Below, one piece after another: positions 26,884 to 34,396 of a stretch of DNA of 64,000 nt. The notes under the pieces are model-generated. The model did not search any database. It saw only the letters and a program-made list of their open reading frames with translations, and was not told the origin of the DNA. A program made the position numbers and the translations under genes. How positions within the stretch are numbered: position 1 is the first letter of the stretch; the number at the start of each line of letters is the position of its first letter. Location: positions 78,519 through 142,518 of the forward strand of contig NZ_PJIK01000013.1 of assembly GCF_002929275.1 (NCBI RefSeq), written 5' to 3'. Source of the stretch: Arthrobacter sp. ZGTC131 (lineage in GTDB: Bacteria > Actinomycetota > Actinomycetes > Actinomycetales > Micrococcaceae).

Positions 26884-28242
26884 ATGAGTATGCCCAGTAC
26901 CGATGTGAAGACCGAACCTCAGCCGCAGGAGCTGGCCGTCAGTGACACCGTCACCACGCAGCTCATTGTGCAGAAGTTCGGCGGCTCCTCGGTGGCCGAC
27001 GCTGACGGCATCAAGCGGGTTGCGAAGCGAGTCGTAGATGCGCAGAGGGCCGGCAACGAAGTGGTTGTCGTCGTCTCGGCCATGGGCGACACAACCGACG
27101 AACTCCTTGACCTCGCCGCGCAGGTCACCGACTCTGCTCCGGCTCGGGAGATGGACATGCTCCTCTCCGCCGGTGAACGCATCTCCATGGCCCTGCTGGC
27201 GATGGCCATCAACAAGTTCGGCGCGTCCGCGCAGTCCTTCACCGGTTCCCAGGCGGGCATGATCACCGACGGCATCCACGGCAAAGCCCGGATCATCGAC
27301 GTCGACCCGCACCGCATCCGGACGGCCCTGGATAAGGGGCACATCGCCATCGTGGCCGGCTTCCAGGGCATGAGCCGCACCACGAACGAGATCACCACCC
27401 TGGGCCGCGGAGGTTCGGACACGACGGCGGTGGCCCTCGCCGCCGCCCTCGAGGCCGACGTGTGCGAGATCTACACGGACGTGGACGGCATCTACACCGC
27501 TGATCCCCGCGTTGTTCCGTCCGCGCAGAAAATCGACCGCATCTCCAGCGAGGAGATGCTGGAACTGGCCGCCTCCGGCGCCAAGATCCTTCATCTGCGG
27601 TGCGTGGAATACGCCCGGCGTTTCGGCGTGCCGCTGCACGTCCGCTCCTCATTCAGCCAGCATGAAGGCACCTGGGTCCTGCCCGGCGCCGATGACAAGA
27701 TCACGACTCAAGAGGGAGTTGCCTTGGAGCAGCCAATCATCTCCGGCGTTGCACACGACCGCTCGGAAGCGAAGGTCACCGTTGTGGGTGTACCGGACAT
27801 TCCCGGCAAGGCTGCAGCGATTTTCCAGGTGATCGCCGACGCGCATTCGAACATCGACATGATCGTCCAGAACGTCTCCACGCACGGCACCGGGCGCACG
27901 GACATCTCGTTCACCCTTCCCATCGTCGAAGGGGCGGATGCCCTGGCAGCCCTCCGTGCGGCCCAGCCGGAGATCGGCTTCGAGAGCATCGAGTACAACG
28001 AGCAGATCGGCAAGCTGTCCCTGATCGGCGCCGGCATGCGTTCACACCCGGGCGTCTCCGCCACGTTCTTCAAGGCACTGTCCGCTGCCGGCATCAACAT
28101 CAACATGATTTCCACGTCGGAGATCCGCATCTCCGTCGTGACGCACGCAGACCTCCTGGATGACGCTGTCCGCGCCATCCACAAGGCCTTCGATCTGGAC
28201 AGCGAAGCAGAAGCCACCGTTTACGGCGGCACGGGCCGCTAA
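26884..28242 (+). CDS. lysC: Aspartate kinase, alpha subunit (with internal beta start)
   Basis: First enzyme of the aspartate family pathway (Lys, Met, Thr, Ile), phosphorylating aspartate. The kinase domain has [20 protein letters not shown], the segment [13 protein letters not shown], and [15 protein letters not shown]. Two ACT regulatory domains lie in the C-terminal third ([20 protein letters not shown] and [19 protein letters not shown]), expected to bind lysine and threonine. At 452 residues it is about 30 longer than the Corynebacterium enzyme because of a polar N-terminal extension. asd, the usual next gene, is not downstream here. An internal start at 27724 probably makes a beta subunit. 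Confidence 0.96.
   Translation: MSMPSTDVKTEPQPQELAVSDTVTTQLIVQKFGGSSVADADGIKRVAKRVVDAQRAGNEVVVVVSAMGDTTDELLDLAAQVTDSAPAREMDMLLSAGERISMALLAMAINKFGASAQSFTGSQAGMITDGIHGKARIIDVDPHRIRTALDKGHIAIVAGFQGMSRTTNEITTLGRGGSDTTAVALAAALEADVCEIYTDVDGIYTADPRVVPSAQKIDRISSEEMLELAASGAKILHLRCVEYARRFGVPLHVRSSFSQHEGTWVLPGADDKITTQEGVALEQPIISGVAHDRSEAKVTVVGVPDIPGKAAAIFQVIADAHSNIDMIVQNVSTHGTGRTDISFTLPIVEGADALAALRAAQPEIGFESIEYNEQIGKLSLIGAGMRSHPGVSATFFKALSAAGININMISTSEIRISVVTHADLLDDAVRAIHKAFDLDSEAEATVYGGTGR
27724..28242 (+). CDS. lysC: Aspartate kinase beta subunit (in-frame internal start)
   Basis: A TTG codon at 27724 with GGGAG 5 bases upstream is in frame within the alpha-subunit gene. Translation from it gives 172 residues containing only the ACT regulatory region. 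Corynebacterium glutamicum and Bacillus aspartokinases are known to make such a beta subunit by internal initiation, with a similarly placed start (just before a [20 protein letters not shown] sequence). Production here is inferred. Confidence 0.65.
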   Translation: MEQPIISGVAHDRSEAKVTVVGVPDIPGKAAAIFQVIADAHSNIDMIVQNVSTHGTGRTDISFTLPIVEGADALAALRAAQPEIGFESIEYNEQIGKLSLIGAGMRSHPGVSATFFKALSAAGININMISTSEIRISVVTHADLLDDAVRAIHKAFDLDSEAEATVYGGTGR

Positions 28243-28258
28243 ACACCGGCGGGAAGCC

Positions 28259-28474
28259 CTACCTGGTGTCGCTCTTACGGACTGCGTAGTGGTGCCCCTC
28301 GGAGTCTGTCTCGACTTCAAACTGGGCCAGATCGTCCTCTGAAGCGTGCTCAAATTCGTCGTGCAGGTGAACCACCGGCATTGTCGGATCGCCCTGCGTG
28401 GCAGGGCCGAATATGAACCGCAGCCTGTCGGTTATGTCCATGAAGCCAGCAAGCACATGTGCCACAAGTCCCAC
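28259..28474 (-). CDS. Small conserved protein, paralogue of the 74-residue neighbour
   Basis: A 71-residue protein with GTG 28474 as start (AAGGA 5 bases upstream); GTG 28465 is an alternative. It shares with the next minus-strand gene the motif L-R-x-I-F-G-P-A near the N-terminus and a terminal (G)HHYAVRKSD / GSTYVVPRNPD-type ending, so the two look like paralogues. It is acidic in the middle. The function is unknown. It is convergent with lysC, 16 bases from its stop. Confidence 0.7.
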   Translation of the reverse strand: MGLVAHVLAGFMDITDRLRFIFGPATQGDPTMPVVHLHDEFEHASEDDLAQFEVETDSEGHHYAVRKSDTR

Positions 28475-28609
28475 CCCCTTCCTTGATCGAAGGCGGAGAG
28501 CAACTGCTCTTCCATACTGCCAGTGCCCTTATTTTACGCCGGGACCACGAAAATGGCCCCCGCATAACGGTCGGGGGCAGGCGAAGGGCGCAGGTGATAG
28601 GTACCGGAT

Positions 28610-28834
28610 CTAGCGCAGGGACTTGTCGTCCGGGTTGCGCGGCACCACATAGGTGCTGCCGTCCGGGCGCTTCACTGTTTCCCACTGCCGGGTCTCGGCC
28701 TCGCGCTGGGCGAGCAGCTTGCGGTTCTCCTCGGTCATGTCATGCCCCAAGGAACTGCGGTTGGCCGGGCCGAAGATCGCCCTGAGCTTGCCGGTCGCGC
28801 GCATGAACCTCTGCGATGCGTTCTCTTTCTCCAC
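28610..28834 (-). CDS. Small conserved protein next to MarR gene
   Basis: A 74-residue charged protein; GTG at 28834 has GGAGGG 8 bases upstream. Motifs are LRAIFGPANRSS and a C-terminal RPDGSTYVVPRNP, shared with the 71-residue gene downstream. It is transcribed divergently from the MarR gene, with the palindromic operator between them, so it is probably a target of that regulator. The larger open frame around it (to 29401) is the antisense shadow of the MarR gene. Confidence 0.75.
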   Translation of the reverse strand: MEKENASQRFMRATGKLRAIFGPANRSSLGHDMTEENRKLLAQREAETRQWETVKRPDGSTYVVPRNPDDKSLR

Positions 28835-28878
28835 GGAATCCACCCTCCATCTCAGGACCACTGCCAGAATCAACGATA

Positions 28879-28899
28879 CACTAATCATTAGTGCACTAA
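28879..28899. promoter_or_regulatory. Overlapping palindromes, probable MarR operator
   Basis: CACTAATCATTAGTG (28879-28893) has perfect 7-bp arms, and TTAGTGCACTAA (28888-28899) is a perfect 12-bp palindrome sharing the TTAGTG half-site. Three TTAGTG-like half-sites thus sit in the short divergent promoter region, ending 17 bases before the MarR start. The composition is typical of MarR/OhrR operators. Confidence 0.75.
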
Positions 28900-28916
28900 C
28901 TATCGAAGGGATGCCC

Positions 28917-29420
28917 ATGACCGGCCGACCGGAAGCCCACGTCACTTCCTCCGCCACAGGGCCAGCGGCAGGCGCCGAAGCACTCGAGGACGACCTCCTG
29001 CTGGAGCGCCAACTGTGCTTCGCGCTGACGGTCGCTTCCCGCAGCGTCGTCGGCGCGTACAAACCGGTGCTGGACAAGCTGGGGCTGACGCATCCCCAGT
29101 ACCTGGTCATGCTGTGTTTGTGGGAATCCAGTCCCCGCTCGGTCCGTGACATCAGCGATGCGCTGGCCCAGGAGCCCGCCACCATCTCGCCGCTGCTCCG
29201 CCGCCTGGAAACGGCCGGACTCATCACCAGGCGCCGCGTGAAAGGAAACGAACGCGCCCTGGCCGTAGCGTTGACCCCCGCCGGAACCGCCCTGCGCCGG
29301 CAGGCCACCGAGGTTCCGGGCATCATGATGGCCAGGCTGGGCCTGACCCGGGAACAGGTGGAAAGCCTGCACCGCGCCATGACGGACCTCATCGCCGCCA
29401 CCGGTTCCGCCCGGAACTAG
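28917..29420 (+). CDS. MarR family transcriptional regulator
   Basis: A 167-residue winged-helix regulator. The conserved sequence LTHPQYLVMLCLWESSPRSV, followed by VRDISDALAQEPATISPLLR and LITRRRVKGNERAL, fits the OhrR/MarR group. A Cys near residue 35 (ERQLCFALTVASRSVVGAYK) is at the position of the peroxide-sensing Cys of OhrR proteins, so organic-peroxide sensing is likely but not shown. The ATG at 28917 has AAGGG 6 bases upstream; another ATG at 28911 is too close to it. No ohr gene is adjacent. Confidence 0.88.
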   Translation: MTGRPEAHVTSSATGPAAGAEALEDDLLLERQLCFALTVASRSVVGAYKPVLDKLGLTHPQYLVMLCLWESSPRSVRDISDALAQEPATISPLLRRLETAGLITRRRVKGNERALAVALTPAGTALRRQATEVPGIMMARLGLTREQVESLHRAMTDLIAATGSARN

Positions 29421-29473
29421 CGCTTCACCGGCGCCAGCGCCTGCCCAACAGTCAGCGAAACTGCCACACGCAC

Positions 29474-29511
29474 GACGCCGGCCCTCACCACGTGCGGTGA
29501 GGGCCGGCGTC
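29474..29511. terminator. Perfect 16-bp hairpin between MarR gene and subtilase
   Basis: Perfect 16-bp GC-rich stem with a 6-base loop (ACGTGC), between the convergent MarR gene and subtilase gene. It is probably a bidirectional terminator; a short T-rich stretch follows on the plus strand. Confidence 0.8.
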
Positions 29512-29562
29512 GTCCGTTGTTACCCGGATGCCTTGCCGCCCTCCCCGGGCGGCCGCTGGCCG

Positions 29563-32004
29563 CTACGGCGCCACGGGCCGCACCGCCACCGGAGAGCGGA
29601 CGCTGTTCTTGGACGAGGTCCATGTCAGCGACCCCATGGAATACGCGTTCAGCGGTGCTCCGGCGGTGGTGAAGGTGACCGTGAAGGTTGCGCTCTCACC
29701 TTTAGCCAGGGTCACCTCGGCAGGGCTTACCGTCGCGGTGATGCCGGGAAGCGTGACGGCCGCCCGGTAGGTTCCCGCCGTCAATGCCGTGACTCTGCGG
29801 GTGACGGTTTGGCTGCCGGCCAGTGCACCAAGTGCCACTGACGGCACGTTGACATCCTTTGCGGCGATCGGCGCCACACCCAATGCGAATCCCTGCCCTT
29901 GGAGGAACCCCATCCAGTCGGCGATCCCAGCGTCGTAGACGAGCCCCGGCGAAGCGAACTTAGCCGGATCCACGTGACCGGCGCCCTGGGCGAAGACGTC
30001 GTGCACAGCGGCACCGTTAGCGTTGACCAGGTCGTAGGCGGTGGTCATGATGGCGGACTTTACCGCCATCGGGGACCACTGCGGGTTCTTTCCGAGCAGG
30101 AGGGCTCCGGAGCCCGCGATGTGCGGCGCCGCCATGGAGGTGCCGGACAAGAACCCGAAGTCCTCACCCTTGAACCCGACCGGCGAAACGGCCGCGAGCA
30201 CTGCCACGCCCGGAGCCGTGACGTCCGGCTTCAGCAGGTCGCCGTCGGATGCCAGTGTTGGCCCGCGGGAGGAGAACTCCGCAATCTGGGGCACCGGCGG
30301 CAGCTTCGCGCCCGTGGTGTCAGTGGCCTTAAGGCTTGCAGTCAGCCCCGGATTCGCCGTCACCACGTCCTTCACCTTGGGGTCGTCAACGTGAACCGTG
30401 GGGACACTGTGCAGGTCCGCGTCCAGTGAGCCCGGAGTAAGGTTGACCAGCACCATGCCCACGCCGCCGGCGCGCTTCACTTCGTCACTCTTGGCGACTC
30501 GCGGCACCACACCCCGGTCACAGACCACGATCTTTCCGGCCGCCTTGGCCGGGTCCAGTGTGTCCGGAGCGCAAAGGGCCGCGTTCGCGGCCACGGCAGC
30601 GGCCGCCTTCACCGTCACCGCAAGGACGATCGGCTTCGAGTTCACCTCGGAGCCCATCACGCTGGCCCCGGCAAATTTGTCGCCGGTGGAAAGCTCGGCG
30701 GTCCCGCGCAGGGAGTTGTCGAACGTGGAGGCCGCAACGCTGGTCAGCCAGGGACCCGCATGGTTCACAGTGCCTGCGCCCGGCCCGGCGTTGCCTGCCG
30801 ACGTCGCCACGAACACCCCTGCCGCTGCAGCGTTAAGGAAGGCCAGGGACACGGCGTCGATCGTTGAATCATTGTTGCCGGAAATGGAGTAGTTCAGTAC
30901 GTCGACGCCGTCCAAGACGGCATCCTGGATGGCGTTGAGGATGTCGGATTCCAGGCAGCCAGTTGCCTCCGGGACCGTGCCTTCCCAGCAGACCTTGTAC
31001 ACGGCCAGCTTCGCCGCCGGCGCCACGCCCGAGCTCTTGCCGAAGTCCCGTCCGCCCGCCACCTGGGTGATACCGCTGTTCCCGGCGGCAGTGCTGCCCG
31101 TGTGCGAACCGTGGCCGTTGACATCCAGCGGGGAAAACTGTTCCGCCGGCGACCGGAACTCAGGGGGCACCGCGGCCTTGTAGGCCTGGTCGTAGAACCG
31201 GGCCCCGAGCACCTTGCTGTTGCACTCGGTGCCGTCGAAGCCGTCACCGCTTACGCAGTTGCCCACGAATGTTCCGCCGTTGGCCTTCCGCATGCCAATG
31301 ACGTTGCCTTGGAGCCGGAAGGGCTCGCCCACCCCGGGAGTGCCGGAGATCGCCTGCACCTCGTCACCGGCGAAGAACGGGTTGTCCGGGGAGTAGCCGG
31401 TGTCCAGCACTCCCACAACCACGCCTTTGCCGGCTTTGCTTGCGCCGCCGAATTGCTTTTTCCAGACACCGTCCCCGCCGGGAAGGCCGAGGAAATCGGT
31501 GGTGGAGTAGTCAGGCTTGCGCAGGCTGTCAGGGACCACGGCCAGCACGTTTTTGTCCCCGGCCAGCCCCTGCACCTGTGCCGCCGAGAGTGCGGCGCTG
31601 AAGGCGTTGACGGCCAGGGTGAAGCTCCTGTTGATTGTCACGCCCTTCGCAGCGGCCGCCTGCCTCTGCTTGGCCTTGAGGTGCGCGTCGTACTTACGCG
31701 AGTTGGGGCCGGAGGGGTTCAGTTTCTTGCCCTTCGGAACGGCCGTGCCAGGAATGCCCGGCACGCCGCCCGAGTAGGTGGCCAGCGGCTTGTCCTTGAG
31801 CATCACAATGTAGCGGCCGTCGTCGAACGAGGAGTCGCCGGAGCGGACGGGCGCCAGTGCGGCCGCCTGTCCGGAGGACGGTCCCGGTGCTGCCGCCGTC
31901 GGCACGGCGAGGCCCTGGCTGACGACCATTGCAAGTGCGGCGGCCAGTACTGCGGGCAGCCGCCTGCGTAGTCCGGGGCGGGAAGTTTCTGGATGGGGGG
32001 TCAT
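29563..32004 (-). CDS. Secreted S8 family subtilase (first of two)
   Basis: Extracellular serine protease of 813 residues. The ATG at 32004 precedes a signal peptide (RRLPAVLAAALAMVVSQGLA). An inhibitor-I9-like propeptide follows (YIVMLKDKPLATYSG). The catalytic triad is clear: Asp in VVVGVLDTGYSP, His in GHGSHTGSTAAGN, Ser in LSGTSMAAPHIAG. A PA domain is inserted between His and Ser (GKIVVCDRGVVPRVAKSDEV). The C-terminus is a fibronectin-III-like domain. It is paralogous to the 1063-residue subtilase at 34397, and SSI-like genes lie between them on the opposite strand. Confidence 0.95.
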   Translation of the reverse strand: MTPHPETSRPGLRRRLPAVLAAALAMVVSQGLAVPTAAAPGPSSGQAAALAPVRSGDSSFDDGRYIVMLKDKPLATYSGGVPGIPGTAVPKGKKLNPSGPNSRKYDAHLKAKQRQAAAAKGVTINRSFTLAVNAFSAALSAAQVQGLAGDKNVLAVVPDSLRKPDYSTTDFLGLPGGDGVWKKQFGGASKAGKGVVVGVLDTGYSPDNPFFAGDEVQAISGTPGVGEPFRLQGNVIGMRKANGGTFVGNCVSGDGFDGTECNSKVLGARFYDQAYKAAVPPEFRSPAEQFSPLDVNGHGSHTGSTAAGNSGITQVAGGRDFGKSSGVAPAAKLAVYKVCWEGTVPEATGCLESDILNAIQDAVLDGVDVLNYSISGNNDSTIDAVSLAFLNAAAAGVFVATSAGNAGPGAGTVNHAGPWLTSVAASTFDNSLRGTAELSTGDKFAGASVMGSEVNSKPIVLAVTVKAAAAVAANAALCAPDTLDPAKAAGKIVVCDRGVVPRVAKSDEVKRAGGVGMVLVNLTPGSLDADLHSVPTVHVDDPKVKDVVTANPGLTASLKATDTTGAKLPPVPQIAEFSSRGPTLASDGDLLKPDVTAPGVAVLAAVSPVGFKGEDFGFLSGTSMAAPHIAGSGALLLGKNPQWSPMAVKSAIMTTAYDLVNANGAAVHDVFAQGAGHVDPAKFASPGLVYDAGIADWMGFLQGQGFALGVAPIAAKDVNVPSVALGALAGSQTVTRRVTALTAGTYRAAVTLPGITATVSPAEVTLAKGESATFTVTFTTAGAPLNAYSMGSLTWTSSKNSVRSPVAVRPVAP

Positions 32005-32248
32005 GGGGAGATGCCTTCCTTTGTTCTTGGACCTGTAGACCATCGGTCCCACGAACTGGACGCTCTGCCCCCCATGGGCGTCATCACTCTTTGGTTGTAG
32101 CCGCGCACCCGTCGATGTCAGAAAGATACCGCGGACGCCGCCAAGAATCGATACCCTTCCGTTAGCAATCGCCGGCGACCGTTACCGGCCCGTTCCGGCG
32201 ACCGGAAGCCGCCGACGGTAGAATAGGAAAAACTTGAGGAGACCCGGC

Positions 32249-32860
32249 ATGCGCAAGCAACTGATTTCTGTGCTGCTCGCCCTCGGAGCGATGGGCGGCC
32301 TAGCCGCCTGCACCCCTGACACCGGAACCGGCCAGCCTTCGCCGACGCCCACCAGCGAATCCCCCGGCACCGGAACGCCGTCACCGGAAGCCACGCCCGG
32401 TCCGGGAACGTCCTCCCCCGCCAGCCCGGCTCCGGGCACTACACCGCCCGACGCCGAGACCACCGTTCCCGCTCCGGCGCCACCGAGCGCTGCGCCGCTG
32501 CCGTCAGGCCCCGGAACCGGTGACGCCGAGCTTTCCATCACTGTGAAGGCCTCCAAAGACGCAACGGCCGTCAACTACACGCTGGTGTGCAAGGGCGGGG
32601 CCCCTGTGGCCGAAAGCGAGCACCCCAAGGCCGCTGCCGCCTGCACGGCACTGAAGAAGAATGCGGCCATCCTGAACCGAATTGCACCAAACAAGGACGT
32701 CTCCTGCACACAGCAATTCGGCGGCCCACAGGTTGCCACCGTGACCGGAGTGGTCGACGGCACGCCGGTCGAGACAACGTTCGCCTTGCGGGACGGCTGC
32801 GAAATCGGCGCATGGAACGCCGCCCAGGACATCCTGGGTTCCTCCAGTGGGTCTGTATAG
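32249..32860 (+). CDS. SSI-like protease inhibitor lipoprotein
   Basis: A 203-residue protein with a signal peptide ending in lipobox L-A-A-C (Cys 21), a Pro/Thr/Ser/Gly-rich linker of about 75 residues, and a C-terminal domain resembling Streptomyces subtilisin inhibitor (MEROPS I16). Shared features are four Cys in the SSI pattern, EHPKAAAACTAL (SSI has HPAAGSACADL), then DVSCTQQFGGPQVATVTG and a DGCEIGAWNA ending. The residue two after the third Cys, the P1 position in SSI, is Gln. AGGAG lies 7 bases before ATG 32249. It is divergent from a subtilase, so a membrane-tethered inhibitor or regulator of that protease is plausible. Inhibition is not proven. Confidence 0.8.
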   Translation: MRKQLISVLLALGAMGGLAACTPDTGTGQPSPTPTSESPGTGTPSPEATPGPGTSSPASPAPGTTPPDAETTVPAPAPPSAAPLPSGPGTGDAELSITVKASKDATAVNYTLVCKGGAPVAESEHPKAAAACTALKKNAAILNRIAPNKDVSCTQQFGGPQVATVTGVVDGTPVETTFALRDGCEIGAWNAAQDILGSSSGSV

Positions 32861-32864
32861 CACT

Positions 32865-33878
32865 GTGGACCTATCTACTGCCGTGGATCTGGCTAATGTT
32901 GTGGAGCAGGCCAAGAAACTGCCGGACCCGGCGTTGACGACGCCCGCCCGCCCGCTCGTGCTTCCTCCCGGCGACTGGAGTGCACGTGAAGCCGCCCACG
33001 CTGAGCGCGTATCCCGTTACGCCGACCCCTACCTCGCACGCCGGTCAGCTGGCCGCAAGCATCCGGTGGAGGATTTTCTCTTCACCTACTACACGCAAAA
33101 GCCCGGCCAGCTCATGCGCTGGCACCCAGGGGACGGCACTGTGCTCACCGGCGCGGAGGCAGCCGCACGCACAGGCTGGAAGTACTACCGCGCAGTCAGC
33201 GCCGACGAACTAGCCGCCGCCGGGCTGCCGGCGGGCACCATTGCCGTGACCCTCGACCGAACCTTGTTCCTGGCCGAGCGTCGGGATGCGGTGCTTTTCG
33301 CCCAGGTCATCCTGGCGGGCACAGCCGCTCGCCCGGCCCAGTTCGGATGCTTCGGCCTTCATGAGTGGGCCATGGTCTACCGCCAGGAAAAATTCGAACT
33401 CCGCCACGAATACCTGACCCTGCGGCTGGGGGCCTCCGGCACCGACAGGGTGGTCGAGGACAACAGGATCCGCTGCTCGCATTTTGACGCCTTCCGGTTC
33501 TACACCCCGGACGCTGTGCCGCTGAACCAACTCGAGCCAAGCAGGGAGAACCAGCGGACCATGGAGCAGCCCGGCTGCCTGCACGCGAACATGGATCTAT
33601 ATAAGTGGGCCTACAAGCTCTCACCCGCCCTGCCCAGCGAACTGGTGATGGACTGCTTTGAGCTATCCTGGCGGGTGCGGGCCATGGACATGCAGGCCTC
33701 CCCCTACGACCTCACGGAGTGGGGCTACCCGCCGATTCCGATCGAGACGACGGAGGGCAAGGCCGCCTACGTGGAGCACCAGCGGGCTTTCTCCGCCGAG
33801 GCCCAGGCGCTCCGGACCCGGCTATTGGCGGAGCTGGCGCCGCTGTTCGCGGCCCTCGGGCCGGAGGCGCGGCAGTGA
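32865..33878 (+). CDS. Conserved actinobacterial protein, often labelled 3-methyladenine DNA glycosylase
   Basis: A cytosolic protein of about 337 residues, conserved across actinobacteria from memory. Characteristic segments are AGRKHPVEDFLFTYY, FGCFGLHEWAMVYR, IRCSHFDAFRFYTPDA and EQPGCLHANMDLYKWAYKLS. The common label 3-methyladenine DNA glycosylase is not supported by any HhH-GPD or AlkA motif seen here. Several in-frame GTGs (32847, 32865, 32883, 32901) make the start uncertain; 32865 avoids overlap with the previous gene. Its stop overlaps the GTG of the second SSI-like gene (GTGA), so it is coupled to it. Confidence 0.8.
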   Translation: MDLSTAVDLANVVEQAKKLPDPALTTPARPLVLPPGDWSAREAAHAERVSRYADPYLARRSAGRKHPVEDFLFTYYTQKPGQLMRWHPGDGTVLTGAEAAARTGWKYYRAVSADELAAAGLPAGTIAVTLDRTLFLAERRDAVLFAQVILAGTAARPAQFGCFGLHEWAMVYRQEKFELRHEYLTLRLGASGTDRVVEDNRIRCSHFDAFRFYTPDAVPLNQLEPSRENQRTMEQPGCLHANMDLYKWAYKLSPALPSELVMDCFELSWRVRAMDMQASPYDLTEWGYPPIPIETTEGKAAYVEHQRAFSAEAQALRTRLLAELAPLFAALGPEARQ

Positions 33879-34243
33879 ACAGCACAGAACCGGCTCCCGA
33901 CTTCGACCTGACCGTCACCCTGACCGAGGCACCCGGCGGTTCTGCCCACGTCTTCACGCTGGTCTGCCACTCCGGCCGGCTCGCCGAATCAACGCTGCCG
34001 GACCCGGCAGGGGCGGTTGCCGCCGTCGAACGCTTCGGTGAACGGATCTTCTTTCCCAGGCCTGGCCCGCCCAAACTCTGCACGCAGCAGTACGGCGGTC
34101 CGCAGGTGGCAGTCGTGACCGGCCACTTTGGCGGACGCAGCGTCCATTCGCGGTTCTCCCTGACGGACGGCTGCGAGATCGCGCGCTGGCGCGCACTGTC
34201 CCCGCTCTTGGGCGGCATTGCCGGCTCTACCGGGGCCATCTGA
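33875..34243 (+). CDS. SSI-like domain protein without signal peptide
   Basis: A 122-residue protein starting at GTG 33875, coupled to the preceding gene by a 4-base overlap. It shares with the upstream lipoprotein the block CTQQYGGPQVA(x)VTG and the ending DGCEIARW, so it is an SSI-type domain. It has three cysteines: the one in the ACxxL block is lost (AAVERFG), which removes one of the two SSI disulfides. No signal peptide or lipobox is seen, so it appears cytosolic. Its role is unknown; it may have left the secreted inhibitor role. Confidence 0.75.
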   Translation: MNSTEPAPDFDLTVTLTEAPGGSAHVFTLVCHSGRLAESTLPDPAGAVAAVERFGERIFFPRPGPPKLCTQQYGGPQVAVVTGHFGGRSVHSRFSLTDGCEIARWRALSPLLGGIAGSTGAI

Positions 34244-34324
34244 GCCTGGCACCCTTTGGGGGCCGTGCGGGTGCAGCTGGCCGTGCGTGTGCGGCTGCCG
34301 TCTCAGCGACACTGCCGCTTAACG

Positions 34325-34358
34325 GCAATGGCCGGCGGTGTTAACCGCCGGCCATTGC
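34325..34358. terminator. 15-bp hairpin between SSI-like gene and second subtilase
   Basis: Perfect 15-bp stem (GCAATGGCCGGCGGT and complement) with loop GTTA, in the gap between convergent genes. It is a likely bidirectional terminator, although T-runs are short. Confidence 0.75.
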
Positions 34359-34396
34359 TGTCAGGAACCCTTGGGGAACCCGGATCCGGGACCTTC

